A DNA stretch of 64,000 bases from Whitmania pigra (taxonomy: Eukaryota > Annelida > Clitellata > Hirudinida > Haemopidae). Where the stretch lies: contig JAJTWR010000323.1 of assembly GCA_021613335.1 (NCBI GenBank), forward strand, positions 375,001-439,000, read 5' to 3'. The notes under the pieces were generated by a model. The model was not told the DNA's origin and did not search any database. It saw nothing but the letters and a program-made list of their open reading frames with translations. The translations under genes were made by a program, and so were the position numbers. Shown in pieces: positions 1-9,060 of this stretch. Each line of letters opens with the position of its first letter. Position 1 is the stretch's first letter.

Positions 1-642
1 ACGTGAGTTTTTAGTCGTGAAATAAGTACATAAACTATCGACATACTTTAAAATCATAATTATTATAATTACTTATAACTTGTCAGGACATTGTAATTGA
101 GTCATTGAGTTAGGCCTCGAAAAAATGCATGATTCAAATAATTCATGTCCTGCATTGAACAAAACTCTCAATTTAACCTTGACAATAACTTAATTCTAAC
201 CCAAATCCTATACATTACCAAACCTAAACTTAACACCACATACTAGTATGATTAGCAATCACTAACCCTAATCCTAATGACAATTTATAATAATAATAAC
301 TTTCTGGTGAATGTGAATAGCTTTAACTATCTGTTACATATTTATTTCAGATTTGCTGCTGTTACAACGAAGAAACCCTAGTGAAAGTTTGCATAACAAT
401 CATGTTAACTAATGGGTTAAATATTTGGTGGCCTTTTACTATTTTTCTTTTTTAAACCCTCAGTAATAAAGCTTTGTATAAATTTGAATTTTGTAAATGA
501 TTTATTTACTGCAAAATAAAAAAAACTAATGAAGCCTCTTTTACTTGCGGAGTAACTAGTTTAAAACGATTATACCTAAGACAAATGAACATAAAATATC
601 CAGAGAACGTCCAACAAAATAAAATCGTTCAAATTAACTGTT
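1..642. other. Array spacer, left edge of channel array
   Basis: No gene is visible. The sequence repeats the spacer that lies between alpha and beta channel genes near 3.45-3.64 kb and 5.68-6.03 kb. It includes degenerate CCTAA-type hexamers (about 160-290) and a block near 455-640 that lies downstream of every channel gene. At about 642 it jumps straight to alpha 3' flank, where unit 2 has a further 400 bp. This suggests that a beta gene and the 268-residue gene were lost here and that the array continues to the left. Confidence 0.6.
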
Positions 643-697
643 CTTACTAGCAAACATAAACTTAACGGTGAACAAGAGATGTGAACACATTTTTATC

Positions 698-907
698 ATG
701 TATATTTCATTCGTACAATGCACGACATCAAATAAAGTAATGGTTGGTTGTACCAAGTTCCGACTACAGTTGCTACTTTGTATTAAGCCAGCCTGCAAGC
801 CAGTTGCTAAACGTCAAACTAAGGGCGCAAGAATCTCTGCCATCCAGCAAACTGCCCGACGCAACATTGAGCGTTATATAATCGAAAAATGCTTAAACTA
901 TAAATAG
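698..907 (+). CDS. Small basic ORF downstream of alpha channel 1, unknown
   Basis: A 69-residue ATG ORF with a Cys-containing N-terminal half and a basic C-terminal half (KRQTK, TARRN). It lies convergently past the 3' end of alpha channel 1. Near-identical copies occupy the same place in units 2 and 3. Several changes in the unit 3 copy are silent, and one indel is a whole codon, which hints at coding. I do not recognise a family and see no clear promoter. It could equally be non-coding sequence carried along by the duplication. Confidence 0.25.
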   Translation: MYISFVQCTTSNKVMVGCTKFRLQLLLCIKPACKPVAKRQTKGARISAIQQTARRNIERYIIEKCLNYK

Positions 908-1008
908 AATCTTGCTAAAAAATGTAGGGTTAAGGTTAAGGTTTTGCCAAAAAATGTGTCTTTAAAAAATATTTTTAAAAATATTCATGTTAAAAAAATA
1001 TTAAATTC

Positions 1009-2583
1009 TCAAGGTCTTAGGCGACCCTTGGCAAAAGTGTCAGGTGACTCCAAAGTTGAGATATGCTGCTCTAAACCATCTTGCACGCCATTATTGACAT
1101 CGCTCTTCTTTTTACAACCCTTGAGTATTCGATAGAAAAGTTCAAACACCTCAAAGAATGTCATGGCCGTTACCCCCAACCACAGACTCAGGATACCTCC
1201 TACCAATGAAACCATAACGTCCCACGAGTAAAAAGGTTTGTCTTGGAGAAGAAACGGTTTCTCATCTTCGATGACCAATTTCACAATCATATAGGATTCT
1301 CCAACCTCTTTCAAATCTTTCAAACTTATATTTTTGGAATTCGTGGAGTTTTGATCAAATTCGAAGTAAGCTGCGAATCTCTCCTTGAGATCCGGGTCGA
1401 CGCTGGTGCAATCGTTTATATAAGAACGGTAGAACGAGAGTTGTTGGTTAGGCGGAGGCCACGGGGCTGAGGCGACACTGTATTGGTAACTGATCTCCTT
1501 ACAAGGTAGCTTACATTCTTCGCAATTAGAAGTGAATTCTGTTATCGAAAAACTGCAAATCATATCCAAGATCTGAGATAACGCTTGTGTTTCGTTTAAT
1601 TCTTGGGAAAAGTTGGCACAAAGTTGAACGTCAGAAAGAGTGTCAGGTACGTCGAACCAGTGGGCAACACATCCACATTTTTGAAAGATTGTTTTTTGCA
1701 CGCAGTGTTCGTTGCACAAATCAAAAGTGTATGCTTCCGTTGGCGATTCTGTCAATGTTTTTTGTTCCGTACAACCTTGGGCATTATGGGGCTTGTCTAA
1801 TCTTTCAACATTCGTCTGAACTATTTTCACGACTGTCTCCGTACCTGGTCCAACGGCGAATCCTTTTTTTATATCTGCTGATTTTCCTGAAGGATGTATC
1901 GAAATGGCTGCTCCACGTGCCTTTGAAGATGACAGAGATACATCGAAAGGTATTGTAATCAGATTCGGAGGCCCGATGTTCAAAATCAAAGACATTCCTC
2001 TTATAAACCTGTTCGTTGTGATGTTCATTTCACTGGTCTTTATCGTGAGGCACACACCATATTCTGTATTTGCTGAAGTGGTATAGTTGCACTCACCAGC
2101 ATATTGCCAATTTTCGTAATACACACGACATTCCATTATCAGCCTCAAACATTCATCAACTGACGTGTCATAGGGGAAATAACGGAAGTCTTGGTTTAAC
2201 AAAAATCCTGATACCGAATTCAATATTTCAAATATCCATTCGGTCCCACTCTCCACTTGTTTTGGCAAACGTGAAACATTTTTTAAGTAATTCTCAAATT
2301 TTTTATCGTCGATGGAGTTGAGAAACTTGTTCAAGGAACAAACAGTGACATCTGGAAACACAATTCTTCCCTTATTGTCTTCTCCGAACTTCGTCGTAAT
2401 CGGCCAGTTGAAAAAGTTTGTAAAGAGAGTAACGAACAGATAAACCAACACAGCAGTACAGGCCAAGACGGCTATTATCCATACCAATTTCAGAAACTTG
2501 TCTTTCGATTTTATTATCCTTGAAATGCCACGAAACGAAGTAGTTTCTCCGAAATTTTTCAGTTCTTGTTTTACGTGCGACAT
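1009..2583 (-). CDS. DEG/ENaC sodium channel, alpha copy 1
   Basis: Subunit of a degenerin/epithelial Na+ channel, expected to form trimers in the plasma membrane; the ligand is unknown. 524 residues, a normal length. TM1 is about 33-56. The post-TM1 motif FPDVTVC is at about 76-82, with a large Cys-rich ectodomain (NEHC at 291-294, KCGC at 302-305, EECKLPC at 355-361, then APWPPP at 373-378). TM2 is about 454-482, with GGILSLWLGVT. The HG gating motif reads RG (18-19) and the filter reads GVT (470-472). Several N-x-S/T sites occur. The ORF can be extended to 2598 only by reading GTG as a start; the ATG aligned with the paralogues is at 2583. A TTTCAG acceptor lies 16 bases upstream, so a 5'-UTR intron or trans-splice site is likely. 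The C-terminus is alpha type, ending GRLRP. Confidence 0.93.
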   Translation of the reverse strand: MSHVKQELKNFGETTSFRGISRIIKSKDKFLKLVWIIAVLACTAVLVYLFVTLFTNFFNWPITTKFGEDNKGRIVFPDVTVCSLNKFLNSIDDKKFENYLKNVSRLPKQVESGTEWIFEILNSVSGFLLNQDFRYFPYDTSVDECLRLIMECRVYYENWQYAGECNYTTSANTEYGVCLTIKTSEMNITTNRFIRGMSLILNIGPPNLITIPFDVSLSSSKARGAAISIHPSGKSADIKKGFAVGPGTETVVKIVQTNVERLDKPHNAQGCTEQKTLTESPTEAYTFDLCNEHCVQKTIFQKCGCVAHWFDVPDTLSDVQLCANFSQELNETQALSQILDMICSFSITEFTSNCEECKLPCKEISYQYSVASAPWPPPNQQLSFYRSYINDCTSVDPDLKERFAAYFEFDQNSTNSKNISLKDLKEVGESYMIVKLVIEDEKPFLLQDKPFYSWDVMVSLVGGILSLWLGVTAMTFFEVFELFYRILKGCKKKSDVNNGVQDGLEQHISTLESPDTFAKGRLRP

Positions 2584-3643
2584 GACGATTTCAAACACTG
2601 AAATACAGTTTTGATTTTAGTCTTTTAAACGCTATTGAAAAATATGCGAAAGCTTGTTTTAGTCGCTCCCTCCCAGTACCTCAAAACAAAAATTTGGCAC
2701 ACGATCACTTCGAGACTATTGTTGGAAAATGAGTGCCTGAGCCAATAATCTGAATAAATAATGAGTTCCAATCAATTGTCAGCCACCTTTGTGCTTATTT
2801 GCGTCATAAGCATTCGTATTGAAATAACCCGGGAGTCCGCAAATAAGCAAGTTAACTTATTAGTTTATTAGAGCAAGTATTCAGTTAACGGAACTGAATA
2901 ACAGAAGTTAAGTGTTTAAGGATTGAGGTACTTAAGGATGCAAATGAATATTTGGACCCCTAAGTTGTCCGGACGCTCGCCGATTGTCAGGTTATTAGCG
3001 AGAATACTTTCTTTAGCAACAATAGCGAGATCACGTGCACGAAAAGAAACCAAAAATAATTAAATACATATTTAATTACATTAGCAATACAAACTTAATT
3101 AATTTCATAATATTAACCAATATAGGGTACACTTTTTGTTAGTAGAGCTACATAATGGGACATGAAAGACCATATTAATAATAAGACATAATAATAATAA
3201 TAATAATAATAATTGATTTAAATTCATTTGATCAAATCAGTGAAAGCACTGTTGGCCTTTTTAAATGAAAATAAAACAATTTCAGAAAAAAGAAATTGAG
3301 TTGAAGACTAATATAAGTAAGATTTTTAACAACATTTATTTTTAATAACTTTTTTGAGCTCAAGTTGAATTTATGTTTCAAAATAATTTTTTAAATTTGA
3401 TTGATTCATATTTGTTATAAATTATCCAGCAAAATGTCAAACTGAACTGAACAAAAGATGAGTTTTCAATTGTGAAATAAGTACATAAACTTGTCAGGAC
3501 CTTATAATTGAGTCATTGAGTTAGGCCTCGAAAAAATGCATGGTTCAAGTAATTCATATTCTGCATTGAACAAAACCTTCAATTTAACTTTGATCCTAAC
3601 CATAACTCTAATCTTAATTCTAACCAAAATCCTATATCTTACC
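2584..3643. other. 5' flank of alpha channel 1 and spacer
   Basis: Holds the conserved upstream region shared by all channel copies. This includes an AT-rich block near 2740-2790, a CCCGGGAGTCC motif near 2830, and a perfect 9-bp inverted repeat (TATTCAGTT / AACTGAATA) at 2878-2900. An (ATA)n microsatellite is near 3182-3213. No gene was seen. Confidence 0.6.
2878..2900. repeat. Hairpin core of dispersed repeat, copy 1
   Basis: A perfect 9-bp inverted repeat with a 5-base loop (AACGG), inside a repeated block of about 170 bp. The same hairpin sits at 7936-7958, 11961-11983, 15099-15121 and, with one loop change, 57159-57181. Degenerate inverted-orientation copies lie near 46.80-46.97 and 47.60-47.73 kb. 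Its presence in both gene arrays, and absence from paralogous sites, marks it as a mobile or formerly mobile repeat. Confidence 0.6.
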
Positions 3644-5009
3644 CAGTGTTGTAAAAATTACCTCATTTCGGTAACTAGTTACAAGTAAAAGTAATAGCTC
3701 AAAAAGCTACTTAAGTATAAGTAAGAGTATTGTCTCAAAAATTTACTCAAGTAAAAGTTAAAAGTTACAGCGTCTAAAAGCTACTTTTAAGTAAAAATTA
3801 CAAGTAACTTTGATGCCGCCATTATTGTGATCATACATCATTCCGTATTATTTAAAAGGAATTGTTTCTCTTATCGTTAAAACAATTACTGGTATTAACT
3901 GCTAGTACTAACAGTCATTAAGTAATAACATTTGAACTAATGCATTCTTTTGGTGTTTTTATTATTTATTACATTACAATCACAAATTTTTGTTAATTTT
4001 TAACATAACTAAGTCCTCGAATAGTTTGTCACTCATTATGGTCCTTCAGCTGTTCTTTGTCATACCAGCAGAGCTGAATAAACGTTCAACAGCTGCACTA
4101 GCTGGCAGAGGAGTGTTCAACTGGATAAATAATTTCTTCAGGGTATCGCTTCCAGTAATAATGTTCATGTCATCTGATCGGTCTCGAAGATACTGCATTA
4201 GAATATCAGTTGACCTTGTGCAATTGAAGAAACTGTCTTCAATACTGTCAGCATCAGATGAACGAGAGCTCAAAGCTCGTCCATCTTTGCTGCATTAGAA
4301 GATGCTATTTTGGCTACCAGTTTCTCATCAAGCTTGACAATCGTTATCGTTAGCAACAGATATACCATATTCCTTAACTTCTGTTGGATGCATGCGTTCC
4401 ACGTGGTTCTTCAAGTTAGATGAAGAACCTTCATATGCTGAACATGTAGTTTTTGTTTCTGTTGGCAGAGTAGGCATGCATACTTATATGATTTTCCTTT
4501 GATTGAAATCTGAACATTTTGTTCAAATACGGCCACGGACTATCTTCACCCTTGTTCCTCTTATCTTCGCTAACGACACTAAAAATGGTTTCAAATGAAT
4601 CCATACTACGATTTATTAAATCTTATATTATTATATGTATATAATATTATATATTAAAAAAGCTTCGGTATGACTAATCAACAATTTCCGATTTAAAACA
4701 AAAACGACCGGCGATAACCACAATAACAAATGAGCGATGATCGGGAAGGGGAAGGTTCTCGAACGAACCAAAGAATAACAATCTAGAATTTAAATTTTTA
4801 AATAAATTAAACTAATTTAAAATGTTATTTATGTTACTTTGTAACGTCTTGCGCCAAAAAGGTAACGAATTAAAAGTATGACCAAAAATAGTAATTTGTT
4901 ACAAGTAAGAGTACACAATTTTTTTTGTAATTGTTACAAGTAAAAATTACCAAAAAATGTAATTAATTACAGTAACGAATTACATGTAATTCGATACTGC
5001 ACAACACTG
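3644..5009 (-). mobile_element. hAT element, internally deleted, copy 1
   Basis: Begins and ends with the inverted terminus CAGTGTTGT and is flanked by a perfect 8-bp duplication, ATCTTACC (3636-3643 and 5010-5017), the hallmark of hAT transposons. On the minus strand it keeps an N-terminal BED-type zinc-finger region (C-x2-C, then H-x4-H) with broken frame. It also keeps a C-terminal dimerisation segment (4046-4273, ASAAVERLFSSAG). The catalytic middle is missing, so it is non-autonomous. Unit 2 retains the empty site near 12.74 kb. Confidence 0.92.
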
Positions 5010-5112
5010 ATCTTACCATATCTAAACTTAGCGCCACATACTTAAGTATGCAATGCAATACAGCTCCGAAAGCGTTTAACGTAAATTATCAAATGTTAAC
5101 CCTAGCCCTAGC

Positions 5113-5666
5113 CAGTGCTGCCGTAAGTACTCCAAAAATGTACTTAAGTATAAGTACAAAGTACTTGGGGCAAATACGTTGTAGTCAATGTACTTAAGTA
5201 TAAGTACTTTTGGGGACCTTCATTGATCAGAAATAATATTCGTTATCTTCAATACAATGTTAAGACAAGTGTAACAGAACTTACATTTATCAATAAAATT
5301 GTTTATTTTTCTATAAAAGAAGCAGCGATTCAAAATATTTGTCACAGAGTCTGTTACGCTGAGGAGTCAGTATAAGACCAGCTTGACTGAATAGTCTTTC
5401 AACCGGTGCAGATGATGAACAGCAACAATTTTGTCCTTCATATCATAGATGGCTCTATAACTGTTAAATTTAGAGTTCCAGCAAAGAGACAGTCACATAG
5501 TAAAGGAAACGCCAAAGATTAGAAATCAATAGATTAAGACTTAAAATGTACTTATTAATAAGTATTAAAAATGTATTTAAAGTACAAGTACTAAGTACAC
5601 AATCGTGAAAGGACTTAGGTATAAATACTCAAGTACAACAGATTACTTAAGTACTCGGCATCACTG
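5113..5666 (-). mobile_element. Short hAT-derived element, second family
   Basis: 554 bp with termini CAGTGCTGCCG and, at the other end, the inverse of CAGTGATGCCG. Flanking 8-mers GCCCTAGC (5105-5112) and GCCCTAAC (5667-5674) are a target duplication with one mismatch. On the minus strand a fragment reads APVERLFSQAGLILTPQRNR, the hAT dimerisation motif. It inserted into CCCTAA-like spacer, and the empty site survives near 12.82 kb in unit 2. Confidence 0.88.
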
Positions 5667-5674
5667 GCCCTAAC

Positions 5675-6089
5675 TCTAATCCTAATATTATGATAACTTT
5701 CTAGTGAATGTGAATAGCTTTAACTACTTGTTACATATTTATTCCAGACTTGCAGCTGTTACAACGAAGAAACCCTAGTGAAAGTTTGCATAACAATAAC
5801 TAGTTGGTTAAATATTTGGTGGCCTTTTATTATTTTTCTTTTTTAAACCCTCAGTAATAAAGTTTTGTTTAAATTTGAATTTTTTAAATGATTTATTTAT
5901 AGCAAAATAAAAAAAAAACTTTTGAAGCCTCTTTTATTTGCGGAGTAACTAGTCTTAAACAATTTAAGACAAATGGACATGAAATATCGAGAGAACGTCC
6001 AACAAAATAAAATCGTTCAAATTAACTGTTAAATTATAATCATATAGCGCTGAATCCTGGTAGTGCAAGCTGAGTTGCGAACACGAAAC
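5675..6089. other. 3' flank of beta channel 2
   Basis: Non-coding. It contains the AT-rich block, with AATAAA-like signals on either strand, that follows each channel gene; copies are near 455-640, 9115-9310, 13005-13195 and 16275-16460. It probably holds the 3' UTR and polyadenylation signal of the minus-strand gene. Confidence 0.5.
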
Positions 6090-7640
6090 TTAACGACTTT
6101 TATCGTCGTTCGCAGGAACGCTAAACTCTAAACCAACTATCACGCCATTATTGGCATCGCTCTTCTTTTTAAAACCCTTGAGTATTCGATAGCAAAGTTC
6201 AAACACCTCAAAGAATGTCATGGCCGTTACCCCCAACCACAGACTCAGGATACCTCCTACCAATGAAACCATAACGTCCCACGAGTAAAAAGGTTTGTCC
6301 TGAAGAAGAAACGGTTTCTCATCTTCGATGACAAATTTCACTAGCATATAGGATTCTCCAACCTCTTTCAAATCTTTCAAACTTATTTTTTTGGAATTCG
6401 TGGAGTTTTGATCAAATTCGAAGTAAGCTGCGAATCTTTCCCTGAGATCGGGGTCGTCTCTGGTGCAATCGTTTATATAAGAACGGTAGAACGAGAGCTG
6501 TTGGTTAGGCGGAGGCCACGGCGCTGAGGCGACACTGTATTTGTAACTGATCTCCTTACAAGGTAGCTTACATTCTTCGCAAGTAGAAGTGAATTCTGAT
6601 ATCGAAAAACTGCAAATCATATCCAAGATCTGAGATAACGCTTGTGTTTCGTTTAATTCTTCGGAAAAGTTGGCACAAATTTGAACGTCAGAGAGAGTGT
6701 CAGGTACGTCGAACCAATGGGCAACGCATCCGCATTTTTGAAAGATTGTTTTTTGCTTGCAGTGTTCGTTGCACAAATCAAAAGTGTATGCTTTCGTTGG
6801 CGATTCTGTCAATGTTTTTTGTTCAGTACAACCTTGGGCATTATGAGGCTTGTCGAGTCTTTCAACATTCGTCTGAACTATTTTCACAACTGTCTCCGTA
6901 CCTGGTCCAACTGTGAATCCTTTTTTTATATCCGCTGATGTTCCCGAAGGATGTATCGAAATGGTTGCTCCATGTGCCTTTGACGATGCCAGAGATACAT
7001 CGAAAGGTATTGTAATCAGATTCGGAGGCCCGATGTTCAATATCAAAGACATTCCTCTTATAAACCTGTTCCTTGAGATGTTCATTTCACTGATCTTTAT
7101 CGTGAGGCACACACCATATTCTGTATTTTCTGAAATGGTATAGTGGCACTCACCAGCATATTGCCAATTTTCGTAATACACACTACATTCCATTATTAAC
7201 TTCAAACATTTAGAAGCTGACGTGTCATACGGGAAATAACTGAAGTCTTGATTTACCAAAAATCCTGATACCGAATTCAATATTTCAAATATCCATTCGG
7301 TCCCACTCTCCATTTGTTTTAGCAAAAGTGAAACATTTTTTAAGTAATTCTCAAATTTTCTATCGTCTATGGAGTTGAGAAACTTGTTCAAGGAACAAAC
7401 AGTGACATCTGGAAACACAATTCTTCCCTTATTGTCTTCTCCAAACTTCGTCGTAATCGGCCAGTTGAAAAACTTTGTGAAGAGAGTTACGAACAGATAA
7501 ACTAACACGGCAGTACAGGCCAAGAAGGCAATTATCCATACGAACTTCAGAAACTTGTCTTTCGATTTTATTATCCTTGAAATGCCACGAAACGAAGTAG
7601 TTTCTCCGAAATTTCTTAGTTCTTGTTTTACGTGCGACAT
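6090..7640 (-). CDS. DEG/ENaC sodium channel, beta copy 2
   Basis: 516 residues, with the same architecture as copy 1: RG in place of HG at 18-19, TM1, FPDVTVC, Cys-rich ectodomain, and TM2 with GVT at the filter. It differs in the cytoplasmic tail, which ends NDDKSR rather than GRLRP, and in scattered ectodomain residues. The start ATG at 7640 is the only Met that fits the family N-terminus, and it too follows a TTTCAG acceptor. It is the first beta-type gene, paired with alpha copy 1 in the same unit and direction. Confidence 0.93.
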   Translation of the reverse strand: MSHVKQELRNFGETTSFRGISRIIKSKDKFLKFVWIIAFLACTAVLVYLFVTLFTKFFNWPITTKFGEDNKGRIVFPDVTVCSLNKFLNSIDDRKFENYLKNVSLLLKQMESGTEWIFEILNSVSGFLVNQDFSYFPYDTSASKCLKLIMECSVYYENWQYAGECHYTISENTEYGVCLTIKISEMNISRNRFIRGMSLILNIGPPNLITIPFDVSLASSKAHGATISIHPSGTSADIKKGFTVGPGTETVVKIVQTNVERLDKPHNAQGCTEQKTLTESPTKAYTFDLCNEHCKQKTIFQKCGCVAHWFDVPDTLSDVQICANFSEELNETQALSQILDMICSFSISEFTSTCEECKLPCKEISYKYSVASAPWPPPNQQLSFYRSYINDCTRDDPDLRERFAAYFEFDQNSTNSKKISLKDLKEVGESYMLVKFVIEDEKPFLLQDKPFYSWDVMVSLVGGILSLWLGVTAMTFFEVFELCYRILKGFKKKSDANNGVIVGLEFSVPANDDKSR

Positions 7641-8253
7641 GACGATTTCAGATACTGAAATACAGTATTGATTTTTAATATTTTAAACGCTATTAAGCAA
7701 CATGTTAAAACTTGTTTTAGTCGGTCCCTCCCAGTACCTCAAAACAAAAATTTGACTCACAATTACTTTGAGACTATTGTTGGAAAATGAGTGTCTGAGA
7801 CAATAATCTGAATAAATAATGAGTTCCAATCAATTGCCAGCCGCCTTTGTGGTTATTTGCGTCATAAGAATTCGTATTGAAATAACCCGGGAATAAGCAA
7901 ATAAGCAAGTTAACTCATAAGTTTATTAGAGCAAGTATTCAGTTAACGGAACTGAATAACAGAAGTTAAATGTTTAATGATTGAGGTACTTAAGGATGCA
8001 AATGGATATATGGACCCCTAAGTTGTCCGGACTCTCGCCAATTGTCAGGTGATTAGCGAGAATACTTTCTTTAGCAACAATAGCGAGACCACGTGCACAA
8101 AAAAGATACAAACTTAATTAATTTCAAAAACCGGGTTTGGAACACTTACACTCTCTTTAAATCTGTTTGTCCCGAAAAGACTGCCCCCTGCTATACTTCG
8201 CCAGTCGGCGGATGTGTGTCACCTTCACCTTTACTCTTGGGACACAATCTCTA
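7641..8253. other. 5' flank of beta channel 2
   Basis: Shared upstream block with the hairpin at 7936-7958 and AT-rich candidate promoter sequence near 7800-7860. No gene was seen. It is almost identical to the equivalent stretch near 14.80-15.41 kb. Confidence 0.5.
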
Positions 8254-9060
8254 TCATGGTGTCCATGCCACCACTATCGATTCAATGCAAGCTTTTCTTC
8301 CTCCTGCATTTCCACAAAAATGCTTGATGAAAAAGATACTCAGCACAACAAATGATAACATTAGAGTCTCTGATGACTTCTGAAGGTCAGAAGGTTTGTT
8401 ATGGCTGAGAATTCCACAAGTAAATTTCTCAGACATTGACTCAATTTCCTCAACCTCGGACTTATGACCGTTGAGCACTTCATTGTCAACATCTCCATTC
8501 TTCGCTGCAATGATATCCGCAGTCCTGACCTCCACAACGTCCACCGCTGAATTTAATTCGGCCACCTCCAATTCAAATCGCTCGCCACTGTCTTCCAGGT
8601 CTAGCTCCTCCACTGATTCCTCAACGCGAGGAAGCTCCACTCTGGTCTCTACCAAAGCCCTTCCTTCAATTACCTCCTCGGTTTTCTTTCCAACCGACAC
8701 CAACGAGGCAATCGTGCACGGAATTGGCTCATCGGAGACTGACGTGACTTTTTTGGTGTTTGCGAAACTTTCCCTCAGCTCAGCACTGTCTTTATTTTCA
8801 ACATTGTCCATCCTTACATAAAGCTCATCTATTAGACTGTCCTTGTCAACCATCAAACCGCCCACTTTTACTTCAGACAAGGTCTCCACGACACCGTCCT
8901 CCTCACCCAGCTCTTCCCTCCGCTTCTTCCCCGATTCCTCACTCCATGGAAGCAACACATTGATCTCTCTCAAAGTTCTTTCATCTACAATTTTCTCGGT
9001 CTCTTTCTCAACCGAAACCAGTGTGGCAATCGGGTGCACAGCTGCTGCTTCAGCTGACAT
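8254..9060 (-). CDS. Acidic tail-anchored-like protein, unknown, copy 1
   Basis: 268 residues, not recognised. Strongly acidic, Glu/Val-rich and without a signal peptide. An internal duplication is visible: IATLVSVEKETEKIV (about 11-25) resembles IASLVSVGKKTEEVI (about 117-131), each followed by a similar ETRVELPRVEES-type stretch. A single hydrophobic segment (about 232-249, LMLSFVVLSIFFI) lies near the C-terminus, suggesting a tail-anchored or type II membrane protein. The ATG at 9060 sits in AACATCATG. A copy with the same protein sequence lies at 15417-16223, always next to a beta channel. The plus-strand ORFs over it are low-complexity shadows. Confidence 0.55.
   Translation of the reverse strand: MSAEAAAVHPIATLVSVEKETEKIVDERTLREINVLLPWSEESGKKRREELGEEDGVVETLSEVKVGGLMVDKDSLIDELYVRMDNVENKDSAELRESFANTKKVTSVSDEPIPCTIASLVSVGKKTEEVIEGRALVETRVELPRVEESVEELDLEDSGERFELEVAELNSAVDVVEVRTADIIAAKNGDVDNEVLNGHKSEVEEIESMSEKFTCGILSHNKPSDLQKSSETLMLSFVVLSIFFIKHFCGNAGGRKACIESIVVAWTP

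Noticed and set aside
1587..1958. Plus-strand ORFs over the channel genes (for example MFRLIL..., MGKVGTK..., MEKKRFL...)
   Set aside because: They recur at the same place over every channel copy and are antisense shadows of conserved DEG/ENaC coding sequence.
2584..2598. Five-residue N-terminal extension (MFEIV) of channels 1 and 5
   Set aside because: It depends on GTG as start codon; copies 2, 3 and 4 lack it and a splice acceptor lies there.
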